Assembly (NCBI GenBank): GCA_014843695.1
Contig: CM026387.1
Span: 65,809,416 to 65,873,415 of the forward strand
DNA length: 64,000 bases
DNA from: Archivesica marissinica
Lineage: Eukaryota; Mollusca; Bivalvia; Venerida; Vesicomyidae
Direction: 5' to 3'
Shown: positions 29,101-44,100 of the stretch, piece by piece
Layout of the letters: every line of letters begins with the position of its first letter
Numbering within the stretch: the stretch's first letter is position 1
The notes under the pieces: model-generated
Seen by the model: the letters and a program-made list of their open reading frames with translations, nothing else
Told to the model about the DNA's origin: nothing
Database searches by the model: none
Made by a program: the position numbers and the translations under genes

Positions 29101-32100
29101 ACACCTCCATCCAAGACAATCCTACCTCCAATACACATCTGCCAAGTCACACCTCCATCCAAGACAATCCTACCTCCAATACACATCTGCCAAGTCACAC
29201 CTCCATCCAAGACAATCCTACCTCCAATACACATCTTCTGCCAAGTCACACCTCCATCCAAGACAATCCTACCTCCAATACACATCTGCCAAGTCACACC
29301 TCCACCCAAGACAATCCTACCTCCAATACACATCTGCCAAGTCACACCTCCATCCAAGACAATCCTACCTCCAATACACATCTGCCAGTCACACCTCCAT
29401 CCAAGACAATCCTACCTCCAATACACATCTGCCAAGTCACACCTCCATCCAAGACAATCCTACCTCCAATACACATCTGCCAAGTCACACCTCCATCCAA
29501 GACAATCCTACCTCCAATACACATCTGCCAAGTCACACCTCCATCCAAGACAATCCTACCTCCAATACACATCTGCCAAGTCACACCTCCATCCAAGACA
29601 ATCCTACCTCCAATACACATCTGCCAAGTCACACCTCCATCCAAGACAATCTTACCTCCAATACACATCTTCTGCCCAGTCACACCTCCATCCAAGACAA
29701 TCCTACCTCCAATACACATCTGCCAAGTCACACCTCCATCCAAGGCAATCCTACCTCCAATACACATCTGCCAAGTCACACCTCCATCCAAGACAATCTT
29801 ACCTCCAATACACATCTTCTGCCCAGTCACACCTCCATCCAAGACAATCTTACCTCCAATACACATCTTCTGCCAAGTCACACCTACATCCAAGACAATC
29901 CTACCTCCAATACACATCTGCCAAGTCACACCTCCACCCAAGACAATCCTACCTCCAATACACATCTGCCAAGTCACACCTCCATCCAAGACAATCTTAC
30001 CTCCAATACACATCTTCTGCCCAGTCACACCTCCATCCAAGACAATCCTACCTCCAATACACATCTGCCAAGTCACACCTCCATCCAAGACAATCCTACC
30101 TCCAATACACATCTGCCAAGTCACACCTCCACCCAAGACATTCCTACCTCCAATACACATCTGCCAAGTCACACCTCCACCCAAGACAATCCTACCTCCA
30201 ATACACATCTGCCAAGTCACACCTCCACCCAAGACATTCCTACCTCCAATACACATCTGCCAAGTCACACCTCCATCCAAGACAATCTTACCTCCAATAC
30301 ACATCTTCTGCCCAGTCACACCTCCACCCAAGACAATCCTACCTCCAATACACATCTTCCATGTCACACCTCCATCCAAGACAATCCTACCTCCAATACA
30401 CATCTGCCAAGTCACACCTCCACCCAAGACAATCCTACCTCCAATACACATCTGCCAAGTCACACCTCCACCCAAGACAATCCTACCTCCAATACACATC
30501 TGCCAAGTCACACCTCCATCCAAGACAATCCTACCTCCAATACACATCTGCCAAGTCACACCTCCACCCAAGACAATCCTACCTCCAATACACATCTGCC
30601 AAGTCACACCTCCACCCAAGACAATCCTACCTCCAATACACATCTGCCATGTCACACCTCCATCCAAGACAATCCTACCTCCAATACACATCTGCCATGT
30701 CACACCTCCATCCAAGACAATCCTACCTCCAATACACATCTGCCAAGTCACACCTCCACCAAGACAATCCTACCTCCAATACACATCTGCCAAGTCACAC
30801 CTCCACCCAAGACAATCCTACCTCCAATACACATCTGCCATGTCACACCTCCATCCAAGACAATCCTACCTCCAATACACATCTGCCAAGTCACACCTCC
30901 ATCCAAGACAATCCTACCTCCAATACACATATGCCAAGTCACACCTCCATCCAAGACAATCCTACCTCCAATACACATCTGCCATGTCACACCTCCACCC
31001 AAGACAATCCTACCTCCAATACACATCTGCCAAGTCACACCTCCACCCAAGACAATCCTACCTCCAATACACATCTGCCATGTCACACCTCCATCCAAGA
31101 CAATCCTACCTCCAATACACATTTTCTGCCAAGTCACACCTCCACCCAAGACAATCCTACCTCCAATACACATCTGCCAAGTCACACCTCCATCCAAGAC
31201 AATCCTACCTCCAATATACATATGCCAAGTCACACCTCCATCCAAGACAATCCTACCTCCAATACACATCTGCCATGTCACACCTCCATCCAAGACAATC
31301 CTACCTCCAATACACATCTGCCAAGTCACACCTCCACCCAAGGCAATCCTACCTCCAATACACATCTGACAAGTCACACCTCCATCCAAGACAATCCTAC
31401 CTCCAATACACATCTGCCATGTCACACCTCCATCCAAGACAATCCTACCTCCAATACACATCTGCCAAGTCACACCTCCATCCAAGACAATCCTACCTCC
31501 AATACACATCTGCCAAGTCACACCTACACCCAAGACAATCCTACCTCCAATACACATCTGCCAAGTCACACCTCCATCCAAGACATTCCTACCTCCAATA
31601 CACATCTGCCAAGTCACACCTACACCCAAGACAATCCTACCTCCAATACACATCTTTTATGCCAAGTCACACCTCCATCCAAGACAATCCTACCTCCAAT
31701 ACACATCTTCTGCCCAGTCACACCTCCATCCAAGACAATCCTACCTCCAATACACATCTGCCAAGTCACACCTCCATCCAAGACAATCCTACCTCCAATA
31801 CACATCTGCCATGTCACACCTCCACCCAAGACAATCCTACCTTCAATACACATCTTCTGCCCAGTCACACCTCCATCCAAGACAATCCTACCTCCAATAC
31901 ACATCTGCCAAGTCACACCTCCATCCAAGACAATCCTACCTCCAATACACATATGCCAAGTCACACCTCCATCCAAGACAATCCTACCTCCAATACACAT
32001 CTGCCAAGTCACACCTCCATCCAAGACAATCCTACCTCCAATACACATCTTTTATGCCAAGTCACACCTCCATCCAAGACAATCCTACCTCCAATACACA

Positions 32101-35100
32101 TCTGCCAAGTCACACCTCCATCCAAGACAATCCTACCTCCAATACACATCTTCTGCCAAGTCACACCTCCATCCAAGGCAATCCTACCTCCAATACACAT
32201 ATGCCAAGTCACACCTCCATCCAAGACAATCCTACCTCCAATACACATCTGCCAAGTCACACCTCCATCCAAGACAATCCTACCTCCAATACACATCTGC
32301 CAAGTCACACCTCCACCCAAGACAATCCTACCTCCAATACACATCTGCCAAGTCACACCTCCATCCAAGACAATCCTACCTCCAATACACATCTTCTGCC
32401 AAGTCACACCTCCATCCAAGGCAATCCTACCTCCAATACACATATGCCAAGTCACACCTCCATCCAAGACAATCCTACCTCCAATACACATCTGCCAAGT
32501 CACACCTCCATCCAAGACAATCCTACCTCCAATACACATCTGCCAAGTCACACCTCCACCCAAGACAATCCTACCTCCAATACACATCTGCCAAGTCACA
32601 CCTCCATCCAAGACAATCCTACCTCCAATACACATCTTTGCCAAGTCACACCTCCATCCAAGACAATCCTACCTCCAATACACATCTTCTGCCAAGTCAC
32701 ACCTCCATCCAAGGCAATCCTACCTCCAATACACATCTGCCAAGTCACACCTCCATCCAAGACAATCCTACCTCCAATACACATCTGCCAAGTCACACCT
32801 CCACCCAAGACAATCCTACCTCCAATACACATCTGCCAAGTCACACCTCCACCCAAGACAATCCTACCTCCAATACACATCTGCCAAGTCACACCTCCAC
32901 CCAAGACAATCCTACCTCCAATACACATCTTTTATGCCAAGTCACACCTCCACCCAAGACAATCCTACCTCCAATACACATCTTTTATGCAAAGTCACAC
33001 CTCCATCCAAGACAATCCTACCTCCAATACACATCTGCCATGTCACACCTCCATCCAAGACAATCCTACCTCCAATACACATCTGCCAAGTCACACCTCC
33101 ACCCAAGGCAATCCTACCTCCAATATACATCTTCCATGTCACACCTCCACCCAAGGCAATCCTACCTCCAATACACATATGCCAAGTCACACCTCCATCC
33201 AAGACAATCCTACCTCCAATACACATCTGCCAAGTCACACCTCCACCCAAGACAATCATACCTCCAATACACATCTGCCATGTCACACCTCCATCCAAGA
33301 CAATCCTACCTCCAATACACATCTGCCAAGTCACACCTCCACCCAAGGCAATCCTACCTCCAATATACATCTTCCATGTCACACCTCCACCCAAGGCAAT
33401 CCTACCTCCAATACACATATGCCAAGTCACACCTCCATCCAAGACAATCCTACCTCCAATACACATCTGCCAAGTCACACCTCCACCCAAGACAATCATA
33501 CCTCCAATACACATCTGCCATGTCACACCTCCATCCAAGACAATCCTACCTCCAATACACATCTGCCAAGTCACACCTCCACCCAAGGCAATCCTACCTC
33601 CAATATACATCTTCCATGTCACACCTCCACCCAAGGCAATCCTACCTCCAATACACATCTGCCAAGTCACACCTCCACCCAAGACAATCCTACCTCCAAT
33701 ACACATCTGCCAAGTCACAACTCCACCCAAGACAATCCTACCTCCAATACACATCTGCCAAGTCACACCTCCATCCAAGACAATCCTACCTCCAATACAC
33801 ATCTGCCAAGTCACACCTCCACCCAAGACAATCCTACCTCCAATACACATCTGCCAAGTCACACCTCCACCCAAGACAATCCTACCTCCAATACACATCT
33901 GCCATGTCACACCTCCATCCAAGACAATCCTACCTCCAATACACATCTTCCATGTCACACCTCCACCCAAGACAATCCTACCTCCAATACACATCTTCCA
34001 TGTCACACCTCCACCCAAGACAATCCTACCTCCAATACACATCTGCCAAGTCACACCTCCACCCAAGACATTCCTACCTCCAATACACATCTGCCAAGTC
34101 ACACCTCCACCCAAGACAATCCTACCTCCAATACACATCTTCTGCCCAGTCACACCTCCACCCAAGACATTCCTACCTCCAATACACATCTGCCAAGTCA
34201 CACCTCCATCCAAGGCAATCCTACCTCCAATACACATATGCCAAGTCACACCTCCATCCAAGACAATCCTACCTCCAATACACATCTTTTATGCCAAGTC
34301 ACACCTCCACCCAAGACAATCCTACCTCCAATACACATATGCCAAGTCACACCTCCATCCAAGACAATCCTACCTCCAATACACATCTGCCATGTCACAC
34401 CTCCATCCAAGACAATCCTACCTCCAATACACATCTGCCAAGTCACACCTCCATCCAAGACAATCCTACCTCCAATACACATCTGCCAAGTCACACCTCC
34501 ACCCAAGACAATCCTACCTCCAATACACATCTGCCAAGTCACACCTCCATCCAAGACAATCCTACCTCCAATACACATCTGCCAAGTCACACCTCCACCC
34601 AAGACAATCCTACCTCCAATACACATCTGCCATGTCACACCTCCATCCAAGACAATCCTACCTCCAATACACATCTGCCAAGTCACACCTCCACCCAAGA
34701 CAATCCTACCTCCAATACACATCTGCCAAGTCACACCTCCACCCAAGACAATCCTACCTCCAATACACATCTGCCAAGTCACACCTCCATCCAAGACAAT
34801 CCTACCTCCAATACACATCTGCCAAGTCACACCTCCATCCAAGACAATCCTACCTCCAATACACATCTGCCAAGTCACACCTCCACCCAAGACAATCCTA
34901 CCTCCAATACACATCTTTTTGCCAAGTCACACCTCCATCCAAGACATTCCTACCTCCAATACACATCTGCCAAGTCACACCTCCATCCAAGACAATCCTA
35001 CCTCCAATACACATCTTTTATGCCAAGTCACACCTCCATCCAAGACAATCCTACCTCCAATACACATCTGCCAAGTCACACCTCCATCCAAGACAATCTT

Positions 35101-38100
35101 ACCTCCAATACACATCTTCTGCCCAGTCACACCTCCATCCAAGACAATCCTACCTCCAATACACATCTGCCAAGTCACACCTCCATCCAAGACAATCCTA
35201 CCTCCAATACACATCTGCCAAGTCACACCTCCATCCAAGACAATCCTACCTCCAATACACATCTGCCAAGTCACACCTCCACCAAGACAATCCTACCTCC
35301 AATACACATCTGCCAAGTCACACCTCCATCCAAGACAATCCTACCTCCAATACACATCTTCTGCCAAGTCACACCTCCATCCAAGACAATCCTACCTCCA
35401 ATACACATCTGCCAAGTCACACCTCCACCCAAGACAATCCTACCTCCAATACACATCTGCCAAGTCACACCTCCATCCAAGACAATCCTACCTCCAATAC
35501 ACATCTGCCAAGTCACACCTCCATCCAAGACAATCCTACCTCCAATACACATCTGCCAAGTCACACCTCCACCCAAGGCAATCCTACCTCCAATACACAT
35601 CTTGTATGCCAAGTCACACCTCCATCCAAGACAATCCTACCTCCAATACACATCTGCCAAGTCACACCTCCATCCAAGACAATCCTACCTCCAATACACA
35701 TCTGCCAAGACACACCTCCATCCAAGATAGATCTACCTCCAAGAAACACCTACCTCCAAGACACACCTCCATCCAAGATAGATCTACCTCCAAGAAACAC
35801 CTACCTCCAAGACACACCTCCATCCAAGATAGATCTACCTCCAAGAAACACCTACCTCCAAGACACACCTCCATCCAAGATAGATCTACCTCCAAGAAAC
35901 ACCTACCTCCAAGACACACCTCCATCCAAGATAGATCTACCTCCAAGAAACACCTACCTCCAAGACACACCTCCATCCAAGATAGATCTACCTCCAAGAA
36001 ACACCTACCTCCAAGACACACCTCCATCCAAGATAGATCTACCTCCAAGAAACACCTACCTCCAAGACACACCTCCATCCAAGATAGATCTACCTCCAAG
36101 AAACACCTACCTCCAAGACACACCTCCATCCAAGATAGATCTACCTCCAAGAAACACCTACCTCCAAGACTCGCCGACCTATGAAACAGGTGGTCTTATC
36201 CAGAGATGGTCTTTAGTTTATACAAATTTATTTTAGCTCGATTGCGAAACAAGTTCTTATAACTTATATTAATCACTCTCGAGACCTCATTCCTGATGGA
36301 ATCTATCGCCATGAGGGAGAGAGAAGAGGCAACGTGGAATTTAAATGCCTTGCCTAAGGGCACAATCATAACGGCTCCAGCGGTACTCGAGCTCCGGATA
36401 TTTCGCATCTGAAGCGAACGCGCATCCACTGCGCTATCACGACTTCCACAGAGATGATCTTTAACATTGGTGGTTGTCTGTGTATCTTATCCAGTATATT
36501 TCATGTATACATGTTCCACTCTACTTTGTTAATAATTATTTTCAGGTACTGGTAAGCTACCGCTTGATGTAACCCTATACCACGGCAGTTCCACAGCCCT
36601 AAAGGGGGAACTTCGCGTGGCAGGTGTGACGGTGACGATAGAAGGTGTCGTTGAAAATGTGGATCACATGACCATTGTGGATGGAGGTAATGCCAACCAT
36701 AGTGTTATTCAACACATTTCTAAATGTAACAATGTCAACATTAATGTTGTACAACACATCTCTAAATGTACCGGTAAGGGTATTATGACTAATTGGCTTT
36801 AACCCATTCAACACCAAGTAACTCACATGAACTGGTCCATGATATTCATAAACCAATAAATGAATCAGAAAATCACATTTGGACAAGTTCATTTATCAAA
36901 ATGGGTAATTATGTCTAAATATAGTCATATCACTGGCAAAAAGTGCAGATCCTGATGAGACGGCTCGTCACGAGCCGGCTCATCTGGATCTACACTTTTT
37001 GTAAGCCTATAAATAGAGGTATGTGGTGTTGAAAGGGTTAAGGAAGGGTATTATGACTAATTGGCTTTAAGGAAGGGTATTATGACTAATTGGCTTTAAG
37101 GAAGGGTATTATGACTAATTGGTTTTAAGGGTATTATGCCTAATTAGTTTTAATATTATTATGACTAATTGGTTTTAAAGGTATTATGGCTAATTAATTT
37201 TTAGGTTATTATGACAAATTGGCTTTAAGGAAGGGTATTATGACTAATTGGTTTTAATGTTATTATGACTAATTGGTTTTTACAGGTATTATGGCTAATT
37301 AGATTTTAGGTTATTATGACAAATTGGCTTTAAGAAAGGGTATTATGACTAATTGGTTTTAATGTCATTATGACTAATTGACTTTTGTATGTAAAACATT
37401 TTTTCAGGCACACTATATATCAACTATATGATGGATCTTGAATACCAGCGGATTGACGAAATTTCATTCACAACGTTCAGTATTAGAAACCGTGGCTCAC
37501 TCATTATGAATAATGATATATTTCAACATCATATGATTGGGAAAAGTATGCAGGTACATTGTGTGTGTGTGTGTGCGTGTGCGTGTGCGTGTGCGTGTGC
37601 GTGTGCGTGTGCGTGTGCGTGTGTGTGTTGCCTATATGAGCGACATCGGTTTTAAAGTCCCCATCTGAAAGACTGTTAATTTTATTAGGGTCAGACGGGG
37701 ATCGAACCTGCGATCCCTGGATTACCAGTCCAGCATGTTACCACTGGATTACAGATCCGTCTGTACCTTGTGTCAACACCCAATCAGTCCCCAATCAATA
37801 TAATGTACACATGTGTGTTTTACTTTTATTTATCGTCGCTACCTGTTGCCCATATGAACGATGCCTCCTGAAGAGATTAGTCATTTTAGATTTTTGGAGG
37901 ATAGAGCAATGATACAGACAGAGACCCATTCCAGAGTCTCCTCTGGTTCTTTTAGATGCACGGTGTACAGCACCGACACGAGACCTCGGTTTAAAATCCA
38001 TCTGAAAGAATGTTAATTTTATTAGGGTCAGATGGGGGATCGAACCTGCGTTCCCTGGATTACCAGTCCAGCGTGTTACCACTGGACTACAGATCCGTCT

Positions 38101-41100
38101 GTACCTTGTGTCAACACCCAATCAGTCCCCAATCAATATAATGTACACAAGGTCATTAAACACTTTAAATATGGTGCTTGGAGCATTCAGCTTAGTTCAG
38201 CAGGTTCGATCCTAATAAAATTAACTGTCTTTCAGGTGGGACTTTAAACCGAGGTATCGTGTCGGTGCTTTACACCGCACACGTAAAAGAACCAGAGGAG
38301 ACTCTGGAATGGGTCTCTGTCTGTATCATTGCACTATCCTTCAAAAATATAAAATGACTAAAATCTGTTCAGGCGGCGTGCGCTCATATGGGCAACCGGT
38401 AGCGACGATAAATAAACGTAAAACACATTCAGCTTAGTAACACTAAAATTTCAACAAAAGAATGATGATGGTCTATATAACATAGGACAAGATGTATGTG
38501 TAAATAAAACAGAATAATAATGGTTGACCCTTTGTGGATCCCCAATTCTTTAAATTTCTTGTACCAATGAAAAGGACAATTGTTCATGTCACGATCTCTA
38601 GATTTGGGGAGGACAATTTACTAATGTTGCTAGAACTTGTTGCCCAACCCATATTGCATTTTATCATATATAATGAATGTTAATTAAGTATATATGTACT
38701 ATATATGTAAAATAGCAAATAAAATATGATTAAACATCTCCTCTACTATTACTGCACCTGAAAATCGAATAATTATCTATATCAACAATAATAGTACTAT
38801 AATGTTTATTATTTGCAACATATCATGTTATTCAAGCCTCGTAAATATTTGTTATCGTAAGCCTCATTCTTTCATGTATGCATGTGAAATGAGAGAATAA
38901 AATGTGTTTTGACTTTTCTTGACTTTGTAAAAGTTATAACAAAACCACAACAAATACTTCTGCAGATATATCCCGGAGGGACAATTCAAGCCAAGAATCT
39001 TAAAGTTGATGTAGACACACTGACAGTGGATGTGATGGGTAGTTTTAATGCAGATGAATCTGGCAACTGTGGCATGACTGGTAAGTCAGTTAACTCTTTC
39101 CTTCATAGAGATTTAGGTTAATATACTATTATATCTCCATACAAACAACAGCCATTTAGCTATCATGCAGTGGATAAGTAGTCGCCATATCTATCCCACC
39201 TACATAGATATTACTGGGACTACATGAGATTTAGGTTAATATACTATTATATCGCCATACAAACGACAGCCATTTAGCTATCATGCAGTGGATAAGTAGT
39301 CGCCATATCTATCCCACCTTCATAGATATTACTGGGACTACATGAGATTTAGGTTAATATACTATTATATCTCCATACAAACGACAGTCATTTAGCTATC
39401 ATGCAGTGGATAAGTAGTCGCCATATCTATCCCACCTCCATAGATATTACTAGGACTACCGGTACATGAGATTCTGGACTTTATTATGAACATTTGTTTG
39501 GCTACTACATTGTCAATGTATGTCGTATTCGTAATGACGTCAAGAGGTGCTTCTATGAGGGAAAGAGTTCATACAATATAGTCCTGTAGTAAATATAGAA
39601 AACGTATATAGAACGTATTAATGCCTGCAACGAGTTTTCTTTATGTTTTGTCGCATGTTGACAAAGAAAGAAATAACTGTCCTTTCTGCTTATCAGATAC
39701 TTCGTTCATGTATGTTATTGTTTGTTCGGAGTTCTGACGATAAGTGTCCGGAAAACGTCGGGCGATCTTGCACATCACCTCCGGTCACGTGTACTTACCA
39801 AGATAGCCACGGGTCAGTGGTCATGTTGCCAGTCACATGACCCATCTAGGTCACACGGTTGCTAAACTCTGTTGGCAATAATTACTTCAGTGCTTTCATT
39901 CCTAATTTAACCCTTTCAACACCAAGTAACTCACATGGACTGGTCCATGATATATTTAGACCAATAAATTAATCAGAAAATTACATTTGGACCAGTTCAT
40001 TTATCAAAATGGGTAATTTTGTCTTAAAATAGTAATATTACTGGCAAAAAGTGCAGATCCTGATGAGACGGCTCGTCACAAGCCGGCTCATCTGGATCTA
40101 CACTTTTTGTAAGCCTATTTAGAGGTCTGTGGTGTTGAAAGGGTTAAGAAAGTTTATATTTGTCTGTCAGTTATTTATTGGCGAAAAAAACATGGTTTAA
40201 GTTTAAACTTTATTTATTTTACAACGATTGCGAAGCAAGTTTTAGCAACTTATATTAATCACTCTCGTTGGCGCAGATGGAAGTGTAAATGTGGTCATTC
40301 CTGTGGGAGGAAACCGGAGTACCCGGAGAAAACACACCTGTCCGATCTGGCGACCACCATACCATCTCACATACTTTTCCGAGGATCGAACCTAGGTTGC
40401 ATTAGTGAGAAGCAAGCGCGCTAACCGTTGCACTAATCAGACAGCCATGGTTTGTCATTTTGAGCACTGGAATTAGCCACTCGGGCAGATAAATATTTGG
40501 ATTCTGACAATAACCAAAAAATATCAAAAAATATCAAAAATAGTTTTTTACAGTTCATACATGATATTCCAAAACTACAAAAATGCTTGTAAAATAATTT
40601 AATAATAATTAATACGGTCACTCGCTAAACATAGTTTTATTGCAGATTTAAACAAGTTAAACGTCTTCTTTTCGTATACAGACAAAATGCCGAGCCATGT
40701 TAGAAGTGTGGAATTTAGCATTAATTTGGAGACGTATTAGCGTCTTTATTCAATGCATGATACGCTATCATGTATAACAAGAAACTACAATTTTGGTGCG
40801 AAAACACACTTATACATAGTTCCCGTGTGACGTCATCATTCCTACTGTGGCTGCCATTTTGAATGGCAAAGTTGATCAGATATTATATATAATATATAGT
40901 AGCGTAATTTTGTTTTCTTCATACAATATTTATTTTTCATCCCATCACCATCGTTCATACGTTGTGGGAAAGCTCTCAATGGACATATTTTTTGTATCAT
41001 TTCACAGATTTCATATCAATAACGAATACATAATAATTTACCTGTATATTAATATTTCAACTGTGAAAATAGACTTTCAAAAATAGGTGCAAGTTAAGTT

Positions 41101-44100
41101 CTTATAATTTATAATCCATACATCACTGTCAAAAAATAAATTAATAATTAAAAAGTATAATTTAATACCTTTAAAATCATACCAAATTTTATATTAAGAA
41201 ACCAAAATTAATAAAGTTATTGCAATTAAAGAATTACTAGTATAATCATGAAATTGCCGTTAATAAAACTTGCCAGTCAAAATGGCTGCCAAGATAAGAT
41301 CTTATCAGTGTTTTTGACTGCTGTGGGAACTATGTATTCTGCGAAAACACACTTATTCTGCGAAAACACACTTATTCTGCGAAAACACACTTATTCTGCG
41401 AAAACACACTTATTCATAGCTATTGACATTTTACTCCACATAAACTTCATCAAACACCTATATCGCTTACCACATACAGCTATTCCCATAGATATTGATT
41501 ATTGTGTATGTACCAGTAGTATGGTGTGCCTATTGCTTATCAGCCATATGGAGATCAAGTGAGAAATTGACCACGTCTGCCGTGTCATTTAAATTCCACA
41601 TTGCCTCTTCTTTCTCCCTCATGGCTATCATCACTGATTGTCACAAGTTCGAGTCCCGTTCCGCCCATATTCTCATTTATATGAACAAGTTGGCAGTTTC
41701 TTATGGAGAATGGAGCACCAAGTACTGGTTTAGCCGCTGAAGCCTGCCCAGGAAATGTGCTAAGTTAATTCCCCCCCGACAATACAGCCAAAATGGTGCT
41801 GATACAGGCGTAAATCCCAAACAAACATACAAAACTCTCCCTCATGGCGATGGATTCCATCAGAAATGAGGTCTTGAGAGTGATTATAATTTGTAAAAAC
41901 TTGTTTCGCAATCAAGCTAATATAAACTAAATCTTCTGCTGTTGAGTACAGGTTTAATACTAAATCTTCTGCTGTTGATTTACTTGATTACAGGTTTAAT
42001 GCTAAATCTTCTGCTGTTGAGTATAGGTTTAATACTAAATCTTCTGCTGTTGAGTACAGGTTTAATGCTAAATCTTTGCTGTTGAGTACAGGTTTAATGC
42101 TAAATCTTCTGCTGTTGAGTACAGGTTTAATGCTAAATCTTCTGCTGTTGAGTACAGGTTTAATGCTAAATCTTCTGCTGTTGAGTACAGGTTTAATGCT
42201 AAATCTTCTGCTGTTGAGTACAGGTTTAATGCTAAATCAGTGCTGTTATATTGTTTAAGCGTGTTCTAGAGCAAGATAAAAACTCTCAATTATTATTTTA
42301 TGTGCAGAGGGAATTGGAGTAGGACATTTCATTCCCAGTTTGGATGGAGTATACGACTATGGTACCGGTGCTAGTCACGGTGGCGAGGCCGGAGCCGAGA
42401 GCGCGAGTAACACTGCACCACCGGCGTATGGCAATTTCATATCTCCGGACAGATTCGGATGCGCAGGTGGAGATGGTAGATATGAATCGACACACTACCC
42501 AGGTATGCATTATACCATTAATCAGTTTTATAATAGATGATTTAGTGTGCGGAAGGTTTAATAGATTTCTCTTATGGTTATCTGTGTGAATCCTGCATGT
42601 ATACTGGCCTGGAAGTTGTAAAGCTTTTCTCCAATCTCAAACTCTGTCTCAACATTCTGATTGCTTCTGCTGTGTGTAAAACTCAGACTTAACCAATGAA
42701 AATCCTTGAGTTTGAGATCTGAGAAAAGTTTTATAACCTCTAGGCCAGGTCATGATATGTATGCGAGAATACTTGCTAAATTATACGTATCCGTACCTAA
42801 TCTTTGTAGCTGAATCATGTGCCAGTTTTTGCAAACTTATATCGTTATTACCAGTATGTACAGTCGTCCATAGTTTTATTTCTGGATAGCTTATGAGTAG
42901 GATCTATCCCTAACTCCAAGGTTATAGAACTTGCCTCAGATCTGAGACTCAAGGTCAAGTATTTGATTGGTTTAGTTTGAGATTTACACTCTGGTGATGT
43001 AATCTTGAGGTTTTATTGTGATGATATTGTTTGATTGATGAGTTAACTTGTATATATCAACTGATTGGTCGGAAGTATGGGGTTTAAGACACAGAGAGAA
43101 TATTCCATTTATTAACCCATTCAACACCAAAGTAACTGACATGGACTGGTGCATGGTATTTTTAGACCAATAAATTAATAAGAAAATGGCATTTGGACCA
43201 GTTCATTTATCAAAATGAGTAATTTTGTATAAAAATAGTAATATTACTGGCAAAAAGTGCAGTTCCTGAATCTACACTTTTTGTAAGCCTATTTAGAGGT
43301 CTGTAGTGTTGAAAGGGTTAAAGCTATCATTTACATTCACCTCCAGTCTGCTGCTAGGGATCATTTTAGAGGGCGATGTGGGCGTATTAGGACCCTGACT
43401 TCGCCCTCTGGGAGCCCCACTTTTCCATAAAATAATTTTTTGTTTTTAATTTAATGTTTTGTTTTTTCAATTTTCATACACAATTTTGGGCAGTTATCTA
43501 CACTGGCCCATTATTTTATAAAGCACTCCTATTAAAATGTTGTATTTAATGGTCATACCGTGCATTTTACCATATTTTGTTGAAATTTATTAGATAACAT
43601 CATTTACGGACGTGATCGTGTGATTTCTCACTTCTCCCAAAAATTCTGGCCTAGAATGAACCCTGTGCTGCAGGCAGAGAATAAACAGATGTTGTGAAAT
43701 TATAATTTGTAAATTACCTTCATTTATGCATATTATTTATTGGCTGTCTGATTAGCACATTGGTTGTCATGCCAACGGAAAGTGTGCGAGATTGTATGGA
43801 GGTCGTCAGATGTTCTACTACTGCCTGTACACGCCTGAAATACTGCTCGGAGGGGCACCTCCTGAGGTCTTCCTCCACCAATAATTGCTGGAGAGTCGCC
43901 GTATGACCGAGGCTGTTGTTGCTGCTTTGCTCCCTATAAAAACAGAGAAAATGATATTATTTATTTGCCCGAGGTCTCGTGTCGGTGCTTTACACCGTGC
44001 ACGTAAAAGAACCAGAGGAGACTCTGGAATGGGTCTCTCTCTGTATCATTGCACTATCCTCCAAAAATCTAAAATGACTAATCTCTTCAGGAGGCGTCGC

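Noticed and set aside
2417..36171. Possible CRISPR arrays
   Set aside because: Repeats are contiguous or variable without unique spacers, and the context is eukaryotic introns.
26650..36236. Two overlapping + frames of 3,026 and 3,100 codons and many - frames (MCIGGRIVLDGGVTWQ-like)
   Set aside because: They are open only because the 48-bp unit has no stop and is a multiple of three; they are open on both strands, lack splice borders that fit the gene's phase, and switch frame whenever the unit length changes.
39643..39840. 65-codon frame with several Cys
   Set aside because: No start context, no splice fit and no recognisable motif; chance frame in intron 12.
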